From the NCBI RefSeq assembly GCF_000166195.2, contig NZ_CM001403.1, positions 6,032,432 through 6,096,431 on the forward strand: DNA of 64,000 nucleotides, read 5' to 3'. The first letter of the stretch is position 1. Each line of letters opens with the position of its first letter. The notes below the pieces were generated by a model. It was not told where the DNA came from and did no database searches. It saw nothing but the letters and a program-made list of their open reading frames with translations. This stretch comes from Mucilaginibacter paludis DSM 18603. Lineage in GTDB: Bacteria > Bacteroidota > Bacteroidia > Sphingobacteriales > Sphingobacteriaceae. The position numbers and the translations under genes are program-made. Positions 27,624 to 36,550 of the stretch are shown here, piece after piece.

Positions 27624-28449
27624 CAAACACCACAGTTTTGTTTTTGTACACAAAAACACGGTCTTCAAACACCAGTCTCAAAGCTTTTGCCAGTACAGAA
27701 GTTTCAATCTCTTTACCGGCTTTCATCATATCTAAAGCGGTAAGAGAATGGTTTACGGTAATGATTTGCTGCGCGATGATGGGGCCTTCGTCCAACTCGT
27801 TGGTAACAAAATGCGCCGTTGCGCCAATTAATTTTACACCGCGCTCAAATGCCTGTTTGTAAGGATTGGCACCCACAAAAGCCGGTAAAAAGGAGTGGTG
27901 GATGTTGATGAGCTTCATCGGGAACCGTGCCACAAAATTGGGAGAGAGGATGCGCATAAACTTAGCCAGTACCACATAATCCGGCTGATGCTGCGCTATA
28001 ATTTCGATAACATCATGCTCAAATATTTCTTTGCTTTTCTGCTCATGCGATATCAGGAAAAAAGGAATATCAAAGCGCTTGCATATATCCTGCAAGGTAT
28101 CGTGATTGCCAATTACACAAAGTACCGATGCGCCAAACGTACCGAAGTAGTTACGGATTAAAATATCGGCCAGGCAATGGTACTCTTTGGTTACCAGTAC
28201 AACCACCTTTTTTTGTGGTAGCGGGTTGATGGTAATCACTGCATCTGTGTTCAATACGCTTTGCAGTTCTTTTTCCAGGGCTGCTTCGTTGGCATCCGTT
28301 TTTTCAACTTGCAGGCGCATGTAAAAGCGGTTCTCCTGTTTGTCCACGTGCTCGCGCATGGATATAATATTGAGCTGTTGTTTAGCTAATACGCCGGATA
28401 TGGCCGCTACCAAGCCTACCTGGTCTTTACATTGTATAACGATGATCAT
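27619..28449 (-). CDS. purU: Formyltetrahydrofolate deformylase
   Basis: Hydrolyses 10-formyl-tetrahydrofolate to formate and tetrahydrofolate, balancing one-carbon pools (276 residues, normal length). An N-terminal ACT domain (CKDQVGLVAAISGVLAKQ) is followed by the formyltransferase-fold catalytic domain. The catalytic set is visible in INIHHSFLPAFVGANPY and IGATAHFVTNELDEGPII, with the conserved Asn, His and Asp. It lies 24 bases downstream of the DUF3667 gene and may share its transcript. Confidence 0.96.
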   Translation of the reverse strand: MIIVIQCKDQVGLVAAISGVLAKQQLNIISMREHVDKQENRFYMRLQVEKTDANEAALEKELQSVLNTDAVITINPLPQKKVVVLVTKEYHCLADILIRNYFGTFGASVLCVIGNHDTLQDICKRFDIPFFLISHEQKSKEIFEHDVIEIIAQHQPDYVVLAKFMRILSPNFVARFPMKLINIHHSFLPAFVGANPYKQAFERGVKLIGATAHFVTNELDEGPIIAQQIITVNHSLTALDMMKAGKEIETSVLAKALRLVFEDRVFVYKNKTVVFE

Positions 28450-28473
28450 GGTTTGTACTTAAAAATAGTTTGA

Positions 28474-29616
28474 TCAGGCGGTGAGGTAAACTATTTCATG
28501 AATAATTTCATAAGATATTTTAAACGCGATAAAAAGCATAATGCCAAGCGTTATCATTTTTCTGATCGTTACTCTTTTAGGGCGCTGATAACAGGTAATG
28601 AGTGCCGTATAACTGTACCACAAAATAGCCGCGAAGCGCAGCACATTGAATATTGTCGACTCGTCGTTCAGCAGCAGGTAATTAAGCGGCTCTACAATAA
28701 CCTCGAAAATAAAAAATGCCGTAAAGCAGTGGATAGTGAAAACCAGGTACTCCACGTAATATTTATGATCTCTACGGAAGTTGATCATCAAAAATAACGC
28801 GAATAGCGGCATCAGTATAAAATATAATTTAGGCTGATAATGCTCTATCTCTTTATCTAAGCTCCATTCTTTGTTAGTGCGTAGTTTTATTTCTATATCA
28901 CGTTGTTTGGTGAAGCGTTGGTAAAAATTATCGCGATCGCCTTCGGGTAAAAGCTGTTGCCTTTTTAGGTACGATGCATAAGTACTGTCTTCTTTTAAAA
29001 TATGAGCGTCGGCGTAAGTTTCTATTTTATCGGCGTTAGCTTGGTTTGGATGCAGTTGGTTAACTTTTTTAAGGCTATCTAAAATTTGAGTTTGCCTGTT
29101 AAAAGGGAGCAGTTTAAATTGCTCTCCTTGTTGTTTAAGAGAGATTTTTTGGATAGATTTTTTAGCTACACCTTTTAAAAAGCCGCCCAAAGGTGCCTCA
29201 TCAATTGATTTTTGTGCCTCGCCCAGGGTATCTGCGGGTGCAGGTTTATATTTAGCTACCTCCTCGCTTTTTTGTTCTTCGTTTTCTTCTTGCCTATCTA
29301 AACGGTGTTCTAACTTGGGGATAACGAGGAAATATACAATGGAAACAAAGATATACATGCTCACCGGGTGCAGGTAGCGCGTGCGCCTGCCGGCAAGATA
29401 ATCTAACGTTAACTGCCCCGGCTTGGTAAGTAAGGGCCTTAGCGTTGAGAAAAATTTAGAGTCGAAATGAAAGTAATGGCTGATGCTGTGGCTCAGAAAA
29501 TGCCAGAAAGGTTCTTTAAGCTGCAAATTTTCCTGACCGCATACATGGCAAAAATGGCCTTGTAATTCTGTGCCGCAGTTCAGGCAGTCATTCTCATGTC
29601 TGTGATGTTTTTTCAT
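28474..29616 (-). CDS. DUF3667 zinc-ribbon membrane protein
   Basis: A protein (380 residues) with an N-terminal zinc ribbon (CLNCGTELQGHFCHVCGQ, four cysteines) followed by the DUF3667 block (FWHFLSHSISHYFHFDSKFF, TKPGQLTLDYLAGRRTRYLH). A charged linker then precedes four or five predicted membrane segments in the C-terminal half. The family is common in Bacteroidota and its function is unknown. The long charged middle region (about 105-235, many Lys, Glu and Gln) is unusual and may be cytoplasmic. Confidence 0.9.
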   Translation of the reverse strand: MKKHHRHENDCLNCGTELQGHFCHVCGQENLQLKEPFWHFLSHSISHYFHFDSKFFSTLRPLLTKPGQLTLDYLAGRRTRYLHPVSMYIFVSIVYFLVIPKLEHRLDRQEENEEQKSEEVAKYKPAPADTLGEAQKSIDEAPLGGFLKGVAKKSIQKISLKQQGEQFKLLPFNRQTQILDSLKKVNQLHPNQANADKIETYADAHILKEDSTYASYLKRQQLLPEGDRDNFYQRFTKQRDIEIKLRTNKEWSLDKEIEHYQPKLYFILMPLFALFLMINFRRDHKYYVEYLVFTIHCFTAFFIFEVIVEPLNYLLLNDESTIFNVLRFAAILWYSYTALITCYQRPKRVTIRKMITLGIMLFIAFKISYEIIHEIVYLTA

Positions 29617-29708
29617 TTTAAGATTAAGCGCTTAAAAATAGCAAAAAGCCCGTGTATTTATAACAGAATTAAACTGCAAATAGATAAGTTATGACCCAAA
29701 CAAACAAA

Positions 29709-29737
29709 AAAAGCCCCGCTCAGGGCGAGACTTTAAT
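29709..29737 (-). terminator. Terminator of the MFS transporter gene
   Basis: Read on the minus strand, CTCGCCC, a short loop and GGGGC are followed by seven T. It stands just after the stop of the transporter gene at 29752. Confidence 0.65.
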
Positions 29738-29751
29738 ATCATTTAGCCCGA

Positions 29752-31035
29752 TTAAAAGGCCCCCTTCATAGGAGGCTGCGCATCCTGTATAGAATGAGCC
29801 AGTGCCAAATTATGTTTATACCTAAACACAAACGGAAATATAACGGCAATTACCAGGGCGTATGCTGCAAAGGTTAGCCAGATGCCATGCCAGTCTTTAG
29901 TGGCATCGGCATTGGTGAAAAACTTTTCGATAATAAAACCACTGCCTATACTCCCGAAAAAAGCGCCGAAGCCATTAACCATCATCATGAACAAGCCTTG
30001 TGCGCTTCCGCGGATTTCGGGCGTGGTTTGGGTTTCAATAAATAATGAACCCGATATGTTGAAAAAATCGAACGCCATGCCATAAACAATGCATGATAGG
30101 ATGATCATCCACAAACCATCGGCAGGATTGCCGAACGCGAACAAACCAAAACGCAACACCCAGGCCAGCATGCTGAACAGCATTACATTTTTAATACCAA
30201 ATTTGCGCAAAAAGAAAGGTATGGCCAAAATGAACAACGTTTCGGAGATCTGCGAAATGGAGATGATTGCGCTGGAGTGCTCTACCGCAAATAAACCTTT
30301 ATAGGCAGGCACTTTGGCAAAATCTAATATATAAGTAGTACCGTAAGCGTTGGTAAGTTGTAACGCCGCGCCCAACAGTAAGGAGAAGGCGAAAAAAATG
30401 GCAAATTTTGGCGTTTTAAACAATTCAAATGCTTTTAGGCCTAAGGCGTCCATCAGTGTTTTTTTACCGGCTTTACCTAATAAAGGCGGGCATTTAGGCA
30501 GCGAGAACGAAAATAAACCCAAGGCTAAAGCAACACCCGATGCAATATAAAATTGATTAGCCGAGGTTTCGCTTTTGGTAATATCTACAACCCATAAAGC
30601 GGCAATAAAGCCGATGGTGCCCCAAACGCGTATCGGTGGATAATCTTTAACAACATCTTTACCTTCTCCTTTTAATGCCGAGTAGGCTACCGTAATGGAT
30701 AGGGATAGTGTGGGCATGTAAAATATCATATTGAGTAATATCACCCAGAAAAATACAGTAGGGTTGGTAACCAGCGGCACACAAAATAGTGTTGCCGCAC
30801 CTAAAATATGTAATGTGCCATATAACTTTTCGGCGTTTATCCACTTATCAGATATGATACCAGCAATGGCAGGCATAAATATGGATGATATACCCATGGT
30901 AGAAAAGATAGCCCCAAATTGCGCGCCCGACCAGCCTTTATTTTGGAACCAGTAAGCTCCAACGGTGAGTAGCCACGCTCCCCAAATAAAAAATTGCATA
31001 AAATTCATTAGTATCAGGCGGAACTTAATATTCAT
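29752..31035 (-). CDS. MFS transporter of the nucleoside:H+ symporter type
   Basis: An integral membrane protein (427 residues) with about 12 predicted membrane helices. The start MNIKFRLILMNFMQFFIWGAW is characteristic of the NupG/XapB-like nucleoside permease branch of the MFS, as are GTIGFIAALWVVDI and IRGSAQGLFMMMVNGFGAFFGS. It probably takes up nucleosides from the periplasm using the proton gradient, but Bacteroidota members of this branch may carry other small metabolites. It stands alone between gaps. Confidence 0.87.
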   Translation of the reverse strand: MNIKFRLILMNFMQFFIWGAWLLTVGAYWFQNKGWSGAQFGAIFSTMGISSIFMPAIAGIISDKWINAEKLYGTLHILGAATLFCVPLVTNPTVFFWVILLNMIFYMPTLSLSITVAYSALKGEGKDVVKDYPPIRVWGTIGFIAALWVVDITKSETSANQFYIASGVALALGLFSFSLPKCPPLLGKAGKKTLMDALGLKAFELFKTPKFAIFFAFSLLLGAALQLTNAYGTTYILDFAKVPAYKGLFAVEHSSAIISISQISETLFILAIPFFLRKFGIKNVMLFSMLAWVLRFGLFAFGNPADGLWMIILSCIVYGMAFDFFNISGSLFIETQTTPEIRGSAQGLFMMMVNGFGAFFGSIGSGFIIEKFFTNADATKDWHGIWLTFAAYALVIAVIFPFVFRYKHNLALAHSIQDAQPPMKGAF

Positions 31036-31286
31036 ACAGTGCTTTACGTTAAATTAAAAACGGAAAGTAATGAAATAAAAGTTAAAAACTGAAAAAAGTT
31101 TAAAAATTGATAGGATAAAAAACAATTTTTTGATTTGGTTGTGCAATTGTGCAATTATTGCTGAAAATGGTTTGTGTAACAATAATTATGGCGGACTGCC
31201 GGGGCTGGCAATAAAATTGATCATTTCGAGATTTTAAAACCGGCGGTCTCTCGGGTTACCAGGTTAGTTTAATAGCAAACGCTAAG

Positions 31287-31435
31287 GGGAGGCACCTACG
31301 GAGCCAAAGCAGGTTAAATATGTCTATAAACAGGATGGTTCTGTGGAGCAAAAAGCAAATCCACTCCGGTAGGAGTGTCCTGTTTATAGAAACAGACGAT
31401 TGTTTTTTAAGCTCCATAGGTGCTTCCTCTATACT
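31287..31435. repeat. Nested inverted repeat, unit 1
   Basis: Inner arms CTATAAACAGGA (31324-31335) and TCCTGTTTATAG (31378-31389) sit inside outer arms AGGCACCTACGGAGC and GCTCCATAGGTGCTT. The loop contains CCACTCCGGTAGGAGTG. It resembles unit 2 about 280 bases further. The gap 31036-31789 has no gene that I can see. Confidence 0.8.
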
Positions 31436-31599
31436 TTTGATATAGAGCCTTTATTCTTTTGCATTATTCCAATTCGATGAGGGAATAGAGCCATCGAATA
31501 ATGCCATCGTCTATATTCTTTCTTCTTACGAAGCTTTATGTTTGTTCAGCTATGGCTGATTTTAGCGACATGTTTATACGCTCTCTATAAATAGCATGC

Positions 31600-31765
31600 T
31601 CCTCAGGGATAAAAACAAATTTATTTGTGTAGGAATATCCTGTTTATAGAAACAGGATATTTTTTTTAGCTCCGTATGTGTTTCCCCTATATGTTTGATA
31701 TGGAGCATTCCTTCCGTTGTATTATCACAATGGGACGAGGGAATAGATAATGAAGCCGCCGGATA
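31600..31765. repeat. Nested inverted repeat, unit 2, with terminator-like hairpin
   Basis: ATATCCTGTTT (31635-31645), loop ATAG and AAACAGGATAT (31650-31660) form a perfect 11-bp stem followed by seven T. Flanking sequence (GTGTAGGAATATCC, TAGCTCCGTATGTGTTTCC, GATATGGAGC, GGGACGAGGGAATAGA) matches unit 1 with changes. Confidence 0.75.
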
Positions 31766-31789
31766 ATGAAGCTGCTATTTCTTTTTTGC

Positions 31790-32389
31790 TTACGATGCCT
31801 TCCTTTTATTCAGCTCATCCCTAATCTTAGCGGCCTTTTCATAAGCTTCGTCTGATAAGGCTTCCTGAAGTTTGGTTTTGAGCTCGTCAGTACTTAATGA
31901 AGTAAACCCGCCTCCGGCAGTTGTAACCTGGTTGTCTTCTTTGGGATCGTTGATATTTTCGAGATAAACAAAATCATTACCTTCTATAACAATGCCCGCT
32001 GTGGATAAGATAAATTCGTAGGTATGGATAGGGCATTCAAACCTTACGGCCATAGCTATCGCATCGGATGTACGGGCATCTATTTCAATCACTTTTTTAC
32101 CATCAGAGCAAATCAGTTTGGAATAAAATATCCCATCAACCAGGTTGTAAATAATAATTTCCTGGATATTGATATGATAAGCAAGCGCGAAACTTTTGAA
32201 CAAATCGTGTGTGAGCGGACGGCTGGGCGTCATCTTTTCAATTTCAATGGCTATGGCCTGTGCTTCAAAACTACCAATGATGATAGGTAAGCGGCGCCTG
32301 CCGTTAACTTCGCCCAGAACCAGGGCGTACGCGCCTGATTGTGTTTGACTGTAAGAAAGCCCGACTATATCGAGCTTGATTTTTTTCAT
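31790..32389 (-). CDS. Bifunctional nuclease family protein with UVR motif (DUF151)
   Basis: The product (199 residues from the chosen ATG) has the DNase-RNase/DUF151 domain in its first 140 residues (YALVLGEVNGRRRLPIIIG, PSRPLTHDLFKSF, EIDARTSDAIAMAVRF). A C-terminal UVR-type helix pair follows (LKTKLQEALSDEAYEKAAKIRDELNKRK). Family members have reported nuclease activity or act in stress responses; the role here is unknown. The ATG at 32389 is preferred because the protein then begins MKKIKLDIVGL, the conserved family start; an in-frame TTG at 32419 and an ATG at 32401 are alternatives. It follows etfA closely and probably shares its transcript. Confidence 0.9.
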   Translation of the reverse strand: MKKIKLDIVGLSYSQTQSGAYALVLGEVNGRRRLPIIIGSFEAQAIAIEIEKMTPSRPLTHDLFKSFALAYHINIQEIIIYNLVDGIFYSKLICSDGKKVIEIDARTSDAIAMAVRFECPIHTYEFILSTAGIVIEGNDFVYLENINDPKEDNQVTTAGGGFTSLSTDELKTKLQEALSDEAYEKAAKIRDELNKRKAS

Positions 32390-32421
32390 ACTATTACCCA
32401 TCACGTCAACATCATTCAATT

Positions 32422-33399
32422 TTAAGCCGAAGCCTTATATTGTTTAACAGCTTCAATTAATTTGGGGACAACTTCAAAAGCGTCGCCTGCAATTCCATAA
32501 TCTGCTACCTTAAAAAACGGAGCTTCCGGATCTTTGTTGATCACTACAATAACCTTTGACGAACTAATGCCGGCGAGGTGTTGTATAGCACCCGAAATAC
32601 CAATCGCAATATACAAATTTGGACTGACTGCTATGCCTGTTTGTCCAACATGTTCGCTATGTGGGCGCCATCCAGCATCAGAAACTGGTTTTGAGCAAGC
32701 AGTAGCAGCGCCTAACAGGTCGGCCAGTTCTTCAATCATACCCCAGTTTTCAGGTCCCTTTAAGCCACGGCCCGCCGAAACTACAATTTCTGCATCCGGT
32801 AGAGATACCTTATCGGTGGCCCTTACAATGTCTTTCACCATTATTTTAAAGTCGGATTCTTTGGCTTCGGCTACAAAACTTTCTACCGGAGCGTTGGCAC
32901 CACTCTCTACAACTTGATAAGAGTTTGGCGTAAGGGCTATAACCTTATTTTCTGATGTAAGCTCAACGGCGGCAAATGCTTTGCCCGAAAAGGCCGTTTT
33001 TTTGACAATGAATTTTCCACTGGTTTGGTCAGGCAAGCTAACGGCGCCGTCGGCTACGCCAGCACCCAGCTTTACGCCAATGCGTGGTGCCAGGCCTCTA
33101 CCGGAAAAAGAGTTAGATAATATAACAATATTAGCGCCTTCCCTTTTTGCAGCTTCGGCTATTACCGATGCATAGGCCTGGTTTACAAATGTTTTTAATT
33201 TATCGGCAGATACATTTAATATCTTATCGGCACCAAATTTTCCCAGTCCGGCTAAATCATCTTCGGCAACATCGCCAATGGAGATGGCAATTAAACTGGT
33301 GTTATTTTGAGCAGCAATGGCCTTAGCGTACGAAACCACTTCGAAAATGGATTTCTTAAACTTGCCATCGGCGTTTTCTGCGAATACTAAAACTGACAT
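32422..33399 (-). CDS. etfA: Electron transfer flavoprotein alpha subunit
   Basis: FAD-binding subunit (325 residues, normal length) of the heterodimer that collects electrons from acyl-CoA and related dehydrogenases and passes them toward the quinone pool. The N-terminal domain starts MSVLVFAENADGKFKKS. The C-terminal FAD domain shows VSAGRGLKGPENWGMIEELA, SDAGWRPHSEHVGQTG and ISGAIQHLAGISSSKVIVVI. It follows etfB with a 114-base gap filled by a small repeat. Confidence 0.97.
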   Translation of the reverse strand: MSVLVFAENADGKFKKSIFEVVSYAKAIAAQNNTSLIAISIGDVAEDDLAGLGKFGADKILNVSADKLKTFVNQAYASVIAEAAKREGANIVILSNSFSGRGLAPRIGVKLGAGVADGAVSLPDQTSGKFIVKKTAFSGKAFAAVELTSENKVIALTPNSYQVVESGANAPVESFVAEAKESDFKIMVKDIVRATDKVSLPDAEIVVSAGRGLKGPENWGMIEELADLLGAATACSKPVSDAGWRPHSEHVGQTGIAVSPNLYIAIGISGAIQHLAGISSSKVIVVINKDPEAPFFKVADYGIAGDAFEVVPKLIEAVKQYKASA

Positions 33400-33409
33400 A
33401 TCTTATTAG

Positions 33410-33513
33410 ATTTTAGGTGTTAGACATGAGATTTGAGAGAACTAATTTTATTCAGTATTCGTATTGCGTTGTAAGAAAATCTCAAATCTCACAGCTCAAT
33501 ACTCAAATCTGTC
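33410..33513. repeat. Short inverted repeat between etfB and etfA
   Basis: ATGAGATTTGAGAG near 33427 is mirrored by AATCTCAAATCTCAC near 33478, followed by AGCTCAATACTCAAATCT. The same CTCAATACTCAAATCT phrase ends the tandem repeats near 52.2 kb, so it belongs to a dispersed family. Confidence 0.7.
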
Positions 33514-34251
33514 TTAAATAACCCTCGCTTCGCTGTGCAATAAATCAACCAGTTTGGCTGTATCATCTGCCGCAACCAATTTAACCTGGCCACGTGGGGC
33601 TGGTGTTTCATAACTGATAATTTCAGAAAGTGTTTTAACTTCTACCGGTTCAATTACTTTGAGGGGTTTACTACGGGCAGACATAATACCACGCATGTTA
33701 GGTATTTTCCACTCGGCAACCCCTTCGGCTGTTCCAGCTACAAAAGGGAAGGGTAAGGTTAATACCTCTTTACCACCTTCAATTTCGCGTTCAACAGTGG
33801 CGCTGCCAGCCTCAACATCAAGCTTTTTTATAATGGATACCGAGGGGATATCTAATAATTCGCCCAGCATGCCCGCAACTTTCGATCCGTTATAGTCGAT
33901 AGATTCCCGCCCGGTTAAAATCAGGTCGAAAGCGTTTTCTTTAGCATATTGCGCAACCTGGCAGGCTACAAAATAAGCATCGTGCGGTTTGGCGTTTACT
34001 CTTACGGCATCGTCGGCACCAATGGCCAAAGCTTTGCGTATAGTAGGCTCGGTATTAACCTCGCCAACATTAATAACGGTAACCGTGCCTTTGCCGCCTT
34101 CGGCCAGTTCAACAGCGCGCGCTAAAGCTATCTCATCATAAGGGTTTAATATAAACTGAACTCCTACGGTATTAAATTGCGTGTTATTATCAGTAAAAGT
34201 TATTTTTGTGGTGGTATCCGGAACGTTACTTATACAAACTAATATTTTCAT
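33514..34251 (-). CDS. etfB: Electron transfer flavoprotein beta subunit
   Basis: The AMP-binding subunit of ETF (245 residues). Typical stretches are MKILVCISNVPDTTTKI, FILNPYDEIALARAVELAE, LILTGRESIDYNGSKVAGML and the C-terminal RGIMSARSKPLKVIEP. It is the promoter-proximal gene of etfBA, transcribed leftward, divergent from the TPR gene across a 131-base spacer. Confidence 0.97.
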   Translation of the reverse strand: MKILVCISNVPDTTTKITFTDNNTQFNTVGVQFILNPYDEIALARAVELAEGGKGTVTVINVGEVNTEPTIRKALAIGADDAVRVNAKPHDAYFVACQVAQYAKENAFDLILTGRESIDYNGSKVAGMLGELLDIPSVSIIKKLDVEAGSATVEREIEGGKEVLTLPFPFVAGTAEGVAEWKIPNMRGIMSARSKPLKVIEPVEVKTLSEIISYETPAPRGQVKLVAADDTAKLVDLLHSEARVI

Positions 34252-34382
34252 AGGTATAATGGTTTATAGTATTGAAACAACAAATGCAATTAAAATGATT
34301 TTGTTTGAATAAATACTGCTATTTGACGTTTTCATTGTAAAAATTGGTAATGCAAATTTAGCTAAAAAAGACAGAGATTAAA

Positions 34383-34724
34383 ATGGAGACGACACGATTA
34401 AACAAGCTTCTTGATTTTTTAAAAAATGAACCGAATGACGAATTCTTAAAATATGCACTTGCAACCGAGTACCTTCGTTTAAATGAAACAGATAAGTCGC
34501 TGCTTTATTATGAAGACCTGGTGAATAATCATCCCCGATATGTGGGCACTTATTATCATTTAGGCAAATTGTACGAGGCGCTTAACCGCAAGGAGGAAGC
34601 AATTACCACCTACGAAACGGGCATGGCCATAGCGAAAGAGCTACGTGATAATCACGCGTTTTCGGAGTTGCAGTCCGTGTACCAGGAAGCTAAAGGTTTT
34701 GACGACGATGATGACGATTATTAA
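34383..34724 (+). CDS. Small TPR-repeat protein
   Basis: A soluble 113-residue protein with tandem tetratricopeptide helices (FLKYALATEYLRLNETDKSL, YVGTYYHLGKLYEALNRKEE) and a strongly acidic tail (DDDDDDY). TPRs mediate protein contacts; no partner is evident from the sequence. Divergent from etfB. Confidence 0.87.
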   Translation: METTRLNKLLDFLKNEPNDEFLKYALATEYLRLNETDKSLLYYEDLVNNHPRYVGTYYHLGKLYEALNRKEEAITTYETGMAIAKELRDNHAFSELQSVYQEAKGFDDDDDDY

Positions 34725-34797
34725 ACTGATTTTAACTGCATACTGATGGTTAAATTTTTAAAAGTTTTCCCTTCCGGGGGATTTTAGAAGGGGCAGA

Positions 34798-36003
34798 TTG
34801 ATTTTGAATAAAAGGCAGCTTCTTTTTTTGCGTGATGTTTTTTTTTATACAATTACATCGTTTGGTGGCCCGCAGGCCCATATTGCCGTGCTGCTTCGTG
34901 AGTTTGTTGAGAAACGCCGATATATAGACGAACAGGAACTGATGGAACTGAACGCTTTATCACAAATATTGCCCGGCCCATCATCAACCCAAACCTTAAT
35001 TGGCATAGCCTGGAAGATGGGAGGGCTCCGGCTGGCCGTCTGCACCTTCCTGATCTGGATATTGCCATCAGCAGCCGTGATGTGCATGGCTGCTATCAGT
35101 TTTAAAATGTTTGTATCGCGCGAGCGATTTGTAGAGATACTGCGGTTTATCCAGCCTGTAGCCGTGGGCATTGTGGCCTATGCTACTTTTACTTTTGCAC
35201 ACAAATTTATTAAAACACGTGTGAGCGCTATGCTGGCGATAGGCTCATTAATTGCTACGCTCATTTTGCAAAACCCATATGCTTTCCCTATCTTAATTAT
35301 GATAGGGGGGATCCTGTCATCGGCAATGGAAACACAACCGCAAGAAAACGAGTTGCGGGTAAAACTTTTTTCCAACGTTAACCCCAACAAGGTTGCCTAT
35401 TTCATCGGTATTTTACTGCTTTTTGCTGCACTCGGCGCTTTAATTAACCGTACGTCGCCTTTTAGTTTGCCTATCCGTTTGTTTGAAAACTTTTATCGTA
35501 ACGGTATCCTTATCTTCGGTGGAGGGCAGGTATTGGTACCATTGATGTATACCGAGTTTGTTGAGGTAAAGCATTATCTATCGGCAACCGAGTTTTTATC
35601 CGGCTATGCTTTACAGCAGGCATTGCCCGGGCCAACATTTTCGTTCACCTCGTTTTTGGGCGGCATTGCTTTGGGTAACAGGGGGTACGGTATTGGCGGG
35701 CAGATACTGGGTAGCCTGGTGGCTGTTATTGGTATTAACCTGCCTGGAATGATACTGATATTGTTTATTGTACCTTTTTGGGAAGACCTGAAAAAAATAA
35801 ACCGGATAAAAAATTCGTTAAGCGGCATAAATGCCGTTGCTGTAGGTTTTATGGCTACCGCCTTTTTGTTGCTGATCAGACCGATAGGGATCAGCCTGTT
35901 AGCCAACGGAATTATTATAGCTACTTTTTTAATATTGAAATATACCAAAATTAAAACACCCTTTGTAATTGTTATTGGCGTAGTGCTTGGTTTTTTATTT
36001 TAA
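34798..36003 (+). CDS. chrA: Chromate transporter (CHR family)
   Basis: An integral membrane protein (401 residues) with the duplicated CHR architecture. The N-half motifs SFGGPQAHIAVL and QILPGPSSTQ are mirrored in the C-half by IFGGGQVLVPL and QALPGPTFSF. It exports chromate, or another oxyanion, using the proton gradient. No ATG lies at the 5' end; a TTG at 34798, preceded by GAAGGGGC, is the best start, with another TTG at 34804 possible. It is 73 bases after the TPR gene. Confidence 0.9.
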   Translation: MILNKRQLLFLRDVFFYTITSFGGPQAHIAVLLREFVEKRRYIDEQELMELNALSQILPGPSSTQTLIGIAWKMGGLRLAVCTFLIWILPSAAVMCMAAISFKMFVSRERFVEILRFIQPVAVGIVAYATFTFAHKFIKTRVSAMLAIGSLIATLILQNPYAFPILIMIGGILSSAMETQPQENELRVKLFSNVNPNKVAYFIGILLLFAALGALINRTSPFSLPIRLFENFYRNGILIFGGGQVLVPLMYTEFVEVKHYLSATEFLSGYALQQALPGPTFSFTSFLGGIALGNRGYGIGGQILGSLVAVIGINLPGMILILFIVPFWEDLKKINRIKNSLSGINAVAVGFMATAFLLLIRPIGISLLANGIIIATFLILKYTKIKTPFVIVIGVVLGFLF

Positions 36004-36151
36004 ATGGCATGCCTTGCCGCATTGATGTAATAAATTGCAAAGCCCGCACCGCTGATACCGTATTATTTATATCCCATTTTAAATTACACACCATAATAAG
36101 CTATTTTATTTGTAGCTAAAATACTTACCTTTACCTCACAATTTTTTAGAA

Positions 36152-36529
36152 ATGAAATTTACTGTAGATAAACACGAAAAATACGTTCTGTTAAAGTTGA
36201 ACGAAAATAAATTGAATTCGTTAATTACTCCGCAGCTTAAATCGGAATTGATATTAATGAATACTGAAGGACAGCGTAACATTATCCTTGATTTATCTTC
36301 GGTAAAATTTGCAGATTCTTCTGGTTTAAGCAGTTTACTGGTTGGTCATCGTTTGTGTAAAAATGGTAACGGTGTTTTTATATTGGTAGGCCTTAATTCG
36401 GCGGTTGCCCGATTGGTTACCATCTCGCAGTTAGATAATGTATTAACGGTTGTAAATACCAACGATGAGGCTGTGGACCTGATATTTATGGAAGAGATTG
36501 AAAAAGATCTAAAAAAAGAATCAAGATAA
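36152..36529 (+). CDS. STAS-domain anti-sigma factor antagonist-like protein
   Basis: A 125-residue single STAS domain. The strand-helix core ILDLSSVKFADSSGLSSLLVG carries the serine region that is phosphorylated in SpoIIAA-type antagonists. No kinase or phosphatase partner lies nearby. It is 21 bases upstream of the RNase Z gene, so the two may be co-expressed; the link is not understood. Confidence 0.9.
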   Translation: MKFTVDKHEKYVLLKLNENKLNSLITPQLKSELILMNTEGQRNIILDLSSVKFADSSGLSSLLVGHRLCKNGNGVFILVGLNSAVARLVTISQLDNVLTVVNTNDEAVDLIFMEEIEKDLKKESR

Positions 36530-36550
36530 ATTTGTATTTGTTTACCGGAC

